A stretch of 11,562 nt of DNA, from the NCBI GenBank assembly GCA_025201865.1, contig MU603300.1:1-11562 (forward strand). The letters are read 5' to 3'. This DNA is from Ramicandelaber brevisporus (lineage: Eukaryota; Kickxellomycota; Ramicandelaberales; Ramicandelaberaceae). Positions within the stretch are counted from its first letter, which is position 1. Each line of letters opens with the position of its first letter. Position numbers and translations under genes: made by a program. Below are positions 1-6,766 of the stretch, piece after piece. The notes beneath the pieces are model-generated. The model was not told the DNA's origin and ran no database searches. It worked only from the letters and a program-made list of their open reading frames with translations.

Positions 1-499
1 GTGCAGTTTAGGCGAACAAGAAGCGAAATATTGGATGTTCATTTGATTCAAGTTTACCAAACCTAAAATCAGCTTTAATAAAATGATACCGGAGAAAACT
101 GAAGGACTAGGGTAATAAAGGATCCAAAGAGAATGTGTGAGTCATCCCGCATGGAGAGTGAGTTGAGCGGATTAACATAGCATTATCAATAAGAAATACA
201 TCAATTCAAAAAGAAAAGACAAGTACAAGCTTTAGACTCTACTGACAAGATTCGCAATTTATTGGTATGAATATTAACAGAGCCAACCGATCCGAACATG
301 GTAAGCATTCAAGACAGTCAAGATAGCGTGGGAAAATTCGGATTGTAGAGCAAGAAGAGAACGGGACACGGCGTCTGCTATCGCTCGCGGACGCTATTTG
401 GCCAAGTCGCGAGAGGGACAAAAAAACAATAATTCAAGAAGCAAAAGAAAAAGCAGAAACAAACCAAGAAACAAAAGAAACAAAAGAGATAAACTGGTA
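1..499. other. 5' flank, no recognised gene
   Basis: I recognise no gene here. The first 66 bases are open on the + strand in frame 1 and end at TAA (64-66). An AATAAA hexamer follows at 77-82, so this could be the last codons and polyadenylation signal of a gene that begins outside the window, but nothing supports this beyond that spacing. From about 415 to 499 the + strand is A- and purine-rich and probably serves as the 5' leader of the dynein light chain gene starting at 500. The open frame continues upstream of 500 into this leader without any ATG. Confidence 0.3.
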
Positions 500-913
500 A
501 TGCTCACCGAACAACAACCAACCGCAACAACAACTGCAGCAGCAGCAACAACAACAGCGACGCCGGCGATCGGCGAAGGAAAGCCTGATGCAGGCACGAT
601 CACCGAGCAGGAGATGACCGCCGCCGCAAAGCACGCTGTTGACGTTACTCTGCAGAAGACGGCCACTTACAGCCACGCCGACGCAACCGAGTGGTGCACA
701 GCAATCAGCGAATGCTGTCTGAAGAAGCTGACCGCTGTAACCAGACAGCGCAAGTTCGTTGTATCGGTGTCGATTGTGCAGAAGAATGGCGGAGGAGTTC
801 ACTCCGAGCGGGCATGCTTCTGGAACAGCGCCGCCGACCTGACAGTTACATACAGGCACGAAACAAGAGCCGTGGTTGTTCTGGTCTCCGTGTTTGCGAT
901 TGCCATTCCCTAG
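500..913 (+). CDS. Tctex-type dynein light chain (DYNLT family)
   Basis: Encodes 137 residues. Known DYNLT proteins dimerise, bind the dynein intermediate chain and act as cargo adaptors on cytoplasmic or axonemal dynein. The Tctex fold spans roughly residues 34-137. The recognisable core is QKNGGGVHS at 94-102, followed by a CFWNS block (106-110), a TYRHETR strand (117-123) and the hydrophobic C-terminus VSVFAIAIP. The first ~25 residues are a Thr/Ala low-complexity extension coded by CAA/ACA/GCA repeats; animal homologues are about 113 residues and lack it. ATG 500 is the first in-frame ATG and has G at -3; the upstream open frame has only a TTG. No intron is needed. It is convergent with the coiled-coil exon at 1002-1210. 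A near-identical copy of its last 35 codons lies at the right end of the window in inverted orientation, so the gene is duplicated. Domain call is confident; paralogue subtype is not resolved. Confidence 0.88.
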   Translation: MLTEQQPTATTTAAAATTTATPAIGEGKPDAGTITEQEMTAAAKHAVDVTLQKTATYSHADATEWCTAISECCLKKLTAVTRQRKFVVSVSIVQKNGGGVHSERACFWNSAADLTVTYRHETRAVVVLVSVFAIAIP

Positions 914-932
914 CGCATATTCGATAGTACAT

Positions 933-972
933 CCATTCACTCAGTCATTCACCCATTCACTCATTCACTCAA
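933..972. repeat. CATTCACT minisatellite, left arm
   Basis: Short tandem array of CATTCACT/CATTCAC-like units between the convergent dynein light chain and coiled-coil exon. The mirror copy at 11361-11439 has the same motif but is longer and differently arranged. Confidence 0.75.
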
Positions 973-1001
973 TCTCTTTAATCCACCTCTTTAACAGTGC
1001 G

Positions 1002-1210
1002 TTAGCTCTCGTCATCATCATCGCCATCGCCATTATCTGGCAGTTGATGGTCCGCGGTCGACGCTGCCATCCCGAGCTTGGCCATCGCAAAGTTGAGCTG
1101 CACCTGCATCACCTTGACCTGTGCCTCCAGCCGTGTAATCCGCTCGGCCAGCTGTTCATTCGATCCCGGCACACTCAGACGCGCCGTCGACCTGTTCAGC
1201 CTGCCCACAG
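1002..1210 (-). pseudogene. Orphan exon 2 of the coiled-coil gene
   Basis: Mirror copy of exon 2 of the gene at 10856-11329. The 3' splice acceptor (AAACAG just before 1210) and the TAA stop (1002-1004) are kept, and the reading frame is intact over 68 codons. It includes the heptad stretch EQLAERITRLEAQVKVM and the acidic tail DNGDGDDDDES. However, nothing like exon 1 of the right copy (the MNWTGG start) is found upstream, because the duplicated segment ends inside the intron near 1260. An alternative upstream exon is possible. A GTAAAT donor does lie near 1264, at the end of the exon-like segment 1261-1374, but it would join in the wrong frame. Best described as a 5'-truncated, probably non-functional copy. 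Confidence 0.72.
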
Positions 1211-1260
1211 CTGTTTACTCAAACTCTCTTGTCAGTAGGCAGTAAGTCGATTACTGTGAT

Positions 1261-1374
1261 TTACATTCGACTCCTCCACATATTCCTCAATCTCCTATAC
1301 ACAGTGAACCCAAACTGGCTCGAGCCTTTTAACTCTAAGTACCATTTGATAACCACTTTAAACCCCAAAATTAT
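1261..1374 (-). other. Exon-like segment, possible last exon of the 409-residue gene
   Basis: After a TAG acceptor at 1375-1376, 38 codons are open on the minus strand, ending in TAA at 1261-1263 exactly at the inverted-repeat junction. The peptide contains IKWYLELKGSSQFGF. A related segment at 2996 downwards, also preceded by an AG acceptor in the same phase, reads IKWYLKSKGSDRFGF. The DNA of the two segments is roughly three-quarters identical over about 80 bases and they lie in the same orientation. The conserved acceptor, phase and amino acids suggest a duplicated terminal exon. A phase-0 donor (GAG then GTGAAG, near 1503) inside the upstream open frame could splice to it, but this is a weak donor and no transcript evidence is available. 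Confidence 0.45.
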
Positions 1375-1448
1375 CTAGTTAATCTTTAATTGTTTAGGTC
1401 TCCTTTTCCAATAAGCTTTTGCAATTGCAATTTTGAGCCCCTTCGTTG

Positions 1449-2678
1449 TTAATCATCATATATATCATACATATCATACTTGCTGCTCTCTGCACACTTC
1501 ACCTCGCCATGCAGATATAGAAAGATGGTGAGTTCGTTGGAGTCGCCAACCTTAACCTTGCGACAAACATCGATAATCAGATCATCGCGGTCTCTGTCGC
1601 ACTTGTCACTGCCATATTGTGCAAATATATCCAGTACGCGGTCGAGACACACAGCACGTAGGATGTATGCGATGGGAGCCATCCTTTCTGCCAGCACTAT
1701 TAGACTGTGAGTTGTGAATGGTGACGATAATGTCAGGCAATAGACAAACTGCGCAACCAGGCCTCTGGCGGTTGGTGCAAAGCTTCTAGGAGAGTCCAGA
1801 GCATGTAGCATCCATTCTTGAACAGCGCGTATTGCAGATTTTGATCCTGGAGCGTTGTCAGTCAATGCTAGACGAAGATTAGTAGTGGCTTTGCGAAGCT
1901 TGTCAGAGTAGCTGCATTTCCATGGCGAGCCACACAATATAACACGCAGGCCATACATAATAAAACGTGTTAACAAAACAGCATAGTCGTCGATTGTATC
2001 GCCTTGCACATTCATGAACAAATCAATTACTTCATCAATGTCGCGTTGATTGCCCTGTTGGCCAGAAATTACCTCAATAAGTACAGCAAGACTAAGCTGA
2101 CCACGGCGCACGCCATTGTGAACTCGTTTCAGCAGTCCATGTGCAGCTTTATATACCAGCACCGTCAGGTATCCATCGGCCTTACGCAGCACTTCGTTGT
2201 CACCATCAGCTGTATATTCCGTTGCCTTAGGATCACCAGTTAGAATCAACCTCAATTGCTCTTCTTGCTCATAATTGCCATATCCATTTCCAATGCTGTT
2301 CTTTTTGTTGCTGTTACCACAACCCATCACATCCATATCTTCTTGTAATTGAGATTGTGTAAATGGGAGATGAAAAGCAGTGTAATACCCACGGTACTTG
2401 TGACTGCTGTAATCATAGCCAGCGCATGACATTGCCTTCAACACGTTGGGCCATCCGAGAATGGTATCTGTATCAGACTGCGGATGATATGATTCATGAT
2501 GAGTAGATGCCAAGCCAAGTTTATCGATAGTCGGACACAGAGCTCTCCGTCTGCTCAAGGCATTGTCAGCTTTATCTGACTCGGATATGTCTACGTGACA
2601 GGTTGCGAGATACGGCTCGTTGGTTCTGCTGTTGGCTGCAGAGTAGCTAATCTCGGAATCAGAAGAAGTGTCTAGCAT
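1449..2678 (-). CDS. Unrecognised 409-residue protein
   Basis: Long uninterrupted minus-strand frame, 409 codons from the ATG at 2676-2678; the next in-frame stop upstream is at 2784-2786. I do not recognise the family. Residues 1-140 look disordered and polar (SSDSEISY near the start, an NSNKKNS stretch near 125). Residues about 160-390 alternate hydrophobic and charged segments and look like an all-helical domain. There is no signal peptide, zinc motif or nucleotide-binding loop. The real C-terminus may differ: a possible terminal exon at 1261-1374 would replace the last ~18 residues. A decayed relative lies immediately upstream (2880-3220), so the gene seems to belong to a locally duplicated family. 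Codon 1 is in a weak initiation context (T at -3). A (GA)n(TG)n tract lies about 140 bases upstream, in the likely promoter. Confidence 0.6.
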   Translation of the reverse strand: MLDTSSDSEISYSAANSRTNEPYLATCHVDISESDKADNALSRRRALCPTIDKLGLASTHHESYHPQSDTDTILGWPNVLKAMSCAGYDYSSHKYRGYYTAFHLPFTQSQLQEDMDVMGCGNSNKKNSIGNGYGNYEQEEQLRLILTGDPKATEYTADGDNEVLRKADGYLTVLVYKAAHGLLKRVHNGVRRGQLSLAVLIEVISGQQGNQRDIDEVIDLFMNVQGDTIDDYAVLLTRFIMYGLRVILCGSPWKCSYSDKLRKATTNLRLALTDNAPGSKSAIRAVQEWMLHALDSPRSFAPTARGLVAQFVYCLTLSSPFTTHSLIVLAERMAPIAYILRAVCLDRVLDIFAQYGSDKCDRDRDDLIIDVCRKVKVGDSNELTIFLYLHGEVKCAESSKYDMYDIYDD

Positions 2679-2813
2679 GGAGACAGTTGATGGCGATCGT
2701 GGTGATTGCGGCTGTGGCGGTGACTGTGGCTGTGGCTGTGGCTACGTGTACTACTGGGCGTTGCCTCGTGTAGTTGATCGTGGCTATCGGCTGTTTGTTT
2801 TGCTGTTGTTTGT

Positions 2814-2815
<2 letters not shown>

Positions 2816-2846
<31 letters not shown>

Positions 2847-2866
2847 TGTGTGTGTGTGTGTGTGTG
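2816..2866. repeat. Compound (GA)n(TG)n microsatellite
   Basis: A run of GA dinucleotides (2816-2844) passes directly into a run of TG (2845-2866). It lies upstream of the 409-residue gene on its strand. A shorter TGTGGC hexanucleotide array at about 2709-2742 lies between it and the start codon. Confidence 0.95.
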
Positions 2867-2879
2867 CAAAACAAGCTCG

Positions 2880-3220
2880 ACTATAAAAAAAAAGACTATA
2901 ATCCTGCCTCCATCCTCCAAGACCACTGAACCCAAACCTGTCTGAACCTTTTGACTTTAAGTACCATTTGATATTATCTTTACAGCTCAAAAATATCTGG
3001 TTAAAGGTAAAATGGATGGATCCATTGATATACTTTGAATTAAAGTCCAAAATTAGAATACATTGCGAATATGTACTCACAAGAGAGTGCTGAGGAATAA
3101 CGATATTGACCATCGCTGACGTGTCTTGAAGCAAAGAGAGCACTCCGAGAACCGGCGTTAATCTTTGTAAGAATGTATAGTGGGCCACGAGGTAATCACT
3201 TGATGAAGAGTAACAGAATT
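2880..3220 (-). pseudogene. Decayed relative of the 409-residue gene, 3' part
   Basis: On the minus strand two exon-like blocks can be joined in phase 0. The first is 3220-3081 and reads through LVAHYTF and SLLQDTSAM. An 84-base intron follows (3080-2997, GTGAGT donor, TTTAACCAG acceptor). The second block starts at 2996 and encodes IKWYLKSKGSDRFGF. The second block matches the exon-like segment at 1261-1374. The first matches the 409-residue protein only weakly (LVAHY against LVAQF, then SLL and M at the same spacing). The frame then runs into the (TG)(GA) microsatellite with no proper stop until 2784, and the upstream side hits a stop near 3220. I read it as a broken tandem paralogue, though a divergent gene with more exons between 3220 and 3440 is possible. 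Confidence 0.42.
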
Positions 3221-3521
3221 TAAATTAATATTGAGCTGCGACCTGAAATTAACGCAATGCTGATTATGATGTTGCCAATATCGAGTAGAATGACAGAATG
3301 CCGCCAACAAGGATGGATGTTCACCTCTGACTGTATCCCTCAATACACGTAATATACTGCTGCTATTGGGGCAACATGCTGCATTTCGAGTGGATGTGCT
3401 GGTCGCTCCATATCGCAATAATTGCATCATCTCAGGCAATAGGCATCATGCACCTACTATTTCCCTTTCATTATACATGCAACTCTCCTTGCCGCCACTC
3501 TGGTTACGCACTGCCACATTT

Positions 3522-3720
3522 TCAATATATTGAATGCAGGTTCATATGTGTGCCACCATTTGTAATATATTTCGTTCGCATGAGATATTGAGTCGCCATG
3601 AGTGCTGTGCGGTTGGTCCCTGTCGTCATCATGACAGTCGAAGATATTGGCAATTTACGTGGGACCAGAGAATGATTTTTCCAGTCGTTGACACCCTTCA
3701 ATGTACATGCAATACTGCAG
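3522..3720 (+). repeat. Direct repeat, copy 1
   Basis: Begins with TTCAATATATTGAA and ends around TTCAATGTACATGC. Its core AAGATATTGGCAATTTAC recurs exactly in copy 2 (3879-4090) and is followed in both by G(G/A)GACCAGAGAA a few bases on. Flanking landmarks (CATGAG, CATCAT, TCGTTGAC) occur in the same order in both copies. Similarity is patchy outside the core, so the duplication is old. Confidence 0.6.
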
Positions 3721-3878
3721 CTGGTTGGGAAGGCAACATTTTGCATTCCGAGCTGTGGTGGACACCCCACGCCGCGATAGCTGCACCTCTCCTAACAGCA
3801 CTCATTGTGTCTGTCACTATGTTCCCTTCCATTGATGATACACTGTTGTGGGGCCACCTAGTTGACTGTGCATTATCC

Positions 3879-4090
3879 CATTCTTGATATATTGAAGAAA
3901 CGTCCCTCGCCCAACAATACACTTTACGTCACACTCATGAGCCACTGGGTTGCCTGCAGCTTTGATTGTCGTAAAGCGTTGTGCAATATACTCCAGCCAT
4001 CATATCAATCAAAGATATTGGCAATTTACTTGAGACCAGAGAACATGTCCCTACCGATCGTTGACCGCCTTTCAGTATATGCTGATGCTA
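3879..4090 (+). repeat. Direct repeat, copy 2
   Basis: Starts with TTCTTGATATATTGAA and carries the shared core AAGATATTGGCAATTTAC near 4014. The offset from copy 1 is about 374 bases at the core. It lies just upstream of the TATA box and start of the secreted protein gene, so it may be a duplicated promoter-proximal segment. Confidence 0.6.
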
Positions 4091-4128
4091 CTGACTGTTC
4101 ACCTAAGTGTATTGAGAAGGGAATTTTG

Positions 4129-4135
4129 TATATAA
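4129..4135 (+). promoter_or_regulatory. TATA box of the secreted protein gene
   Basis: TATATAA, about 143 bases upstream of the ATG at 4278, followed by a CT-rich leader with CAT/TCATC repeats. This is a usual arrangement for a strongly expressed fungal gene. Confidence 0.55.
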
Positions 4136-4277
4136 TGCCGCTCTTGGATCTATACCTGTCACCTTCACTTCTGCCTCATTTCTTCATCATCATCTAATCT
4201 TCAGCAATTTGCTCTCATCACCAACCAGAATATTCTGCACGTATCACCCATCCACCTACCCATTCATCCAACCATCC

Positions 4278-4715
4278 ATGAAGGTTTTCCTCTCGGCTCT
4301 CGGTTTCGCTGGCCTCGCTGCTGCTTCCTTCTCCTGTGACAAGGGTACTCAACACAACGGATATATTGTGATCCATCTTAACAACCTCGCAAAAGGAGAA
4401 TTTAACCAGTGTATTAATAGCCTTACTTTGGCCGAGTCGATGTTCTACGCTGGTGCGAGTCTTGGAGAATGCAGTGGCTCATTCCCGCGTCAAGCTTTGC
4501 TCAAGCTCTGCCGCTACGGGGCAAATGAAGCTGTCAAGTGCCCGAAGAATGCTCAGTGCGTTAGTGATGCGACTAAGTGGACTCAAGGTTCGACGTATGC
4601 TGGTGTTTCTCGCGCAGTGCTTGGCAATGCCTTGGCTGACAAGGTTAAAGATGGTCAGCTCATGAACGGCGTCATTACTGCTGAAAACATCGCGGCTGAC
4701 GCTTTCAACTTCTAA
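4278..4715 (+). CDS. Small secreted six-cysteine protein
   Basis: 145 residues. ATG 4278 begins a clear signal peptide: MK, then a hydrophobic run to about residue 16, with cleavage likely after the AAA before SFSCDKG. The open frame extends 23 codons further upstream but only from a non-ATG codon. The mature part (~129 residues) has six cysteines at 20, 45, 65, 78, 88 and 94, an even number suggesting three disulfides, all in the N-terminal two thirds. The C-terminal ~50 residues are Ala/Val-rich and cysteine-free. There are no transmembrane segments or GPI-type tail. The composition resembles small secreted fungal proteins (effector- or surface-like), but I do not recognise a family and assign no function. 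It has its own TATA box and CT-rich leader and no intron. An AT-rich tail after the stop could carry polyadenylation signals. Confidence 0.8.
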   Translation: MKVFLSALGFAGLAAASFSCDKGTQHNGYIVIHLNNLAKGEFNQCINSLTLAESMFYAGASLGECSGSFPRQALLKLCRYGANEAVKCPKNAQCVSDATKWTQGSTYAGVSRAVLGNALADKVKDGQLMNGVITAENIAADAFNF

Positions 4716-4876
4716 GCCAACAATACCCACCAAGCTCACTCGTAAGCATTTTTTATTTCTTTTAACTAGTCCCAGTCCCTCTTGCCCTCGCACCCAATAG
4801 TTGTAGAGAAGCTGTTCAGTTTAACAGTGCGTTCAAGTCGATGCTATCCTCACAAACCTTAGAATTGAAAAGATTG

Positions 4877-4881
4877 AAAAA
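4877..4881 (-). terminator. Pol III terminator of tRNA-Trp
   Basis: Run of five T on the transcribed (minus) strand, 7 bases past the tRNA 3' end, the normal RNA polymerase III stop signal. Confidence 0.75.
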
Positions 4882-4888
4882 GGAAGGT

Positions 4889-4960
4889 TGACCCCAGAGT
4901 GACTCGAACACCCAGCCTTTCGCTCTGGAGGCGAACGCGCTACCATTGCGCCATGGAGTC
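4889..4960 (-). tRNA. tRNA-Trp (CCA)
   Basis: A complete cloverleaf folds from 72 bases with the discriminator A at 4889. The acceptor GACTCCA pairs with TGGGGTC. The D arm is GCGC/GCGC. The anticodon stem TTCGC/GCGAA encloses loop CTCCAGA, anticodon CCA, which reads UGG (Trp). The T arm is GGGTG/CACTC with loop TTCGAGT. There is no intron, and CCA is not encoded, as in eukaryotic nuclear tRNA genes. Internal A and B boxes are recognisable. It sits between two + strand protein genes on the opposite strand. Confidence 0.95.
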
Positions 4961-5221
4961 TAACTATTGTTTCTTGTTCTTCCTTTTTATCTACTACATG
5001 CCCAGTTCGATTGATCTTTTGACATTCTGGATAAAAATCAGCAAGCAGTCTCGTCTCTGCTTCTTCTTTTTTCATTCTTCCGGAAATGAGGTCATTTTAT
5101 TGCAAACTCGCCTTGAGCCTGTCATCTCTCTCTCCTCTTCTCTCTCGCACTCACTTTGCATCTCTTCGGCTTTGTCTTTTTTTCTTTCCTATTTGAAATC
5201 TCTTGGCCCTGCCAACTGCAG
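4961..5221 (+). promoter_or_regulatory. CT-rich upstream region of the ATG15 gene
   Basis: No coding sequence recognised. From about 5125 the + strand is strongly pyrimidine-rich and ends in CAACTGCAG directly before ATG 5222. This looks like a 3' splice site, so the gene may have a 5' leader intron or a short upstream exon; a CT-rich promoter is the alternative. Confidence 0.4.
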
Positions 5222-6682
5222 ATGAGACCATCCTATCTTGCGTTGTTTCTGCCAGTGACGATTAGCTGCAATGCGGCTGCTGCGACTGTGGCTGCGACTG
5301 CAGCTGTGGCGGATATGTCTACAACCACAGTCGGTGGTTTGCAGCTGCGGCACATTATTCAAAGAAGCTCCAACACAACAGTGCCGCAGTTTACCATGTT
5401 TGACCTCGTGCGTGGTTCAGACGACATTCAACTTGGCGCAGTTTCAATGATCCAAGACTCTCCAGTCAGGCGCATTTCAGTACCTATCGGTCGACTGTCA
5501 CATCAGCATTCAAGTCTGGCGAATAGCCCCACAGAAGCATTTGTTGACCAACCACTGACAATACGCACCAAACATTGGCCAAAAGTGCAGTTTCCAACAG
5601 AGGAGGTCACTGTGGCCAACATGCGGCGCGGTGGATTGCTCAGATCGCATGATTTTGTAGTGAATCCATCAGTTCCCACCTTTTGGACACTGCCTCCGAA
5701 ACGCAAACAGACAAATCGTGCTCGAGGTATTCATGGATCTGACTCATCAGTACCTTTTGTGACTGTTCCCGACGTGTCTGATCGCAACACAGTCATCTCC
5801 TTAGCCGTTATGGCGTCTAATGCGTATCTTGACTTGAATGATGAAACCCGACGAGATCCTGGCGTGAATTGGACAGTTGGTGGTGGGTTCGGATGGGATG
5901 CTAATGGAATGCGAGGATATGTATTTGCGGACCCAACCAATACCACTGTGGTTGTGGCAATCAAGGGCTCCTCGCTGAGTATGTTTGGTGGCGGCAGTGA
6001 CAGTGCAACAGCTCCGCTTGACAAGCTGAATGATAATCGATTGTTTTCATGTTGCTGTGCCAGAGTTGATATTACGTGGTCAACAGTATGTGGATGCTAC
6101 ACGAAGAGCGGCCACTGCAACCAAACTTGTTTAGAAGAGAGTCTAGATCGAGACTATCAGAAGAACCAGTCTGATCTGTATTACCATGCAACTCTTGATC
6201 TGCTTGATATACTTGTTAATGATTATCCAGGTTCGAATGTGTTTGTTACGGGTCATTCACTGGGTGGCTCTGTGGCATCCCTGGTTGGACTAACATATGG
6301 GCTACCCTCAGTGGCGTTTCAGTCTCCAGGAGAAGTCCTTCCGGCCCAGCGGCTTCACCTACCAATGCCACCAGCTCTCGCCATGCACCGAATGCCCATT
6401 TGGCATATAGCGCAGAATGCCGACCCAATCTACCTTGGCACCTGCACATCAATCACGAGTAGCTGCTACGCTGCCGGCTATGCATTCGAAACCAAATGCC
6501 ATTTGGGAAATTCATGTGTGTTTGATGCAGTTGGCAAGCTTGGATGGGGAGTTGACATTCGCACTCATCGGATATACGATGTGATAGATAAAGTGTTTGC
6601 CACGTGGAACATGACTGAATGGCCATCTTGTCTTCCTGAAAGGGATTGTATAGACTGTTCCTCATGGACTTTTGTAGACTAA
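5222..6682 (+). CDS. ATG15: ATG15-type phospholipase/lipase
   Basis: 486 residues, a normal length for this fungal family. Known ATG15 is a membrane-anchored glycoprotein that travels through the MVB route to the vacuole and degrades autophagic bodies by hydrolysing phospholipids. Residues about 4-30 form a hydrophobic N-terminal anchor. LQLRHIIQRSS (40-50) is typical of the family. The lipase class 3 core includes GHSLGG with nucleophile Ser346, the acid Asp401 in NADPIYLG and His449 in RTHR, so the catalytic triad is intact. The cysteine-rich block starting LFSCCCAR (274-281) and continuing to a CNQTC motif is diagnostic for ATG15. Several NxS/T sites (for example NWT, NTT, NQT, NMT) fit a lumenal domain. 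ATG 5222 is the first in-frame ATG; a likely splice acceptor immediately before it leaves the extreme N-terminus open. It is convergent with the KEN-box gene, 84 bases apart. Confidence 0.93.
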   Translation: MRPSYLALFLPVTISCNAAAATVAATAAVADMSTTTVGGLQLRHIIQRSSNTTVPQFTMFDLVRGSDDIQLGAVSMIQDSPVRRISVPIGRLSHQHSSLANSPTEAFVDQPLTIRTKHWPKVQFPTEEVTVANMRRGGLLRSHDFVVNPSVPTFWTLPPKRKQTNRARGIHGSDSSVPFVTVPDVSDRNTVISLAVMASNAYLDLNDETRRDPGVNWTVGGGFGWDANGMRGYVFADPTNTTVVVAIKGSSLSMFGGGSDSATAPLDKLNDNRLFSCCCARVDITWSTVCGCYTKSGHCNQTCLEESLDRDYQKNQSDLYYHATLDLLDILVNDYPGSNVFVTGHSLGGSVASLVGLTYGLPSVAFQSPGEVLPAQRLHLPMPPALAMHRMPIWHIAQNADPIYLGTCTSITSSCYAAGYAFETKCHLGNSCVFDAVGKLGWGVDIRTHRIYDVIDKVFATWNMTEWPSCLPERDCIDCSSWTFVD

Positions 6683-6766
6683 AATTAACTATTTTAATAC
6701 ATTTCTTAATGAACTATTTCAATGATTATAAAAAAAAAACATAACTGACTTACCAATGCAAATTAC

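Larger units (their letters stand above)
809..1260 (+). repeat. Left arm of inverted duplication
   Basis: Reverse complement of 11078-11562. It covers the last 35 codons of the dynein light chain, the minisatellite, the whole coiled-coil second exon and part of its upstream intron. The inner boundary is sharp: homology ends near 1260 (left) and 11078 (right). The outer boundary is unknown because the right copy is cut by the window end opposite position 809. By eye the dynein coding part differs at 3 of 105 bases and the coiled-coil coding part at 12 of 207, without indels. The intron part has a few-base insertion in the left copy. Confidence 0.9.
3221..4124. other. Gene-poor region with old direct duplication
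   Basis: No convincing gene. Open frames on either strand lack recognisable domains and change frame between the repeated segments. The main structure is the pair of direct repeats described separately. The minus strand of 3221-3439 is open and might hold further exons of the decayed relative, but the similarity to the 409-residue protein there is too weak to call. Confidence 0.4.

Noticed and set aside
434-940. Minus-strand Cys-rich frame opposite the dynein light chain gene
   Set aside because: The Cys run is the antisense of CAA/GCA repeats in the N-terminal extension; the + frame has a clear Tctex domain.
2659-2935. Minus-strand frames rich in His-Thr and Leu-Ser runs
   Set aside because: These are translations of the (GA)n(TG)n microsatellite and the TGTGGC array, not genes.
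3534-4197. Two overlapping + strand open frames between the decayed gene and the secreted gene
   Set aside because: They cover the direct repeats in different frames, so the repeated DNA would encode unrelated peptides; no domain, no good start context.
4820-4833. 14-base match TTTAACAGTGCGTT to 990-1003
   Set aside because: A match of this length is expected by chance at an appreciable rate in a window of this size, and the flanks do not agree.
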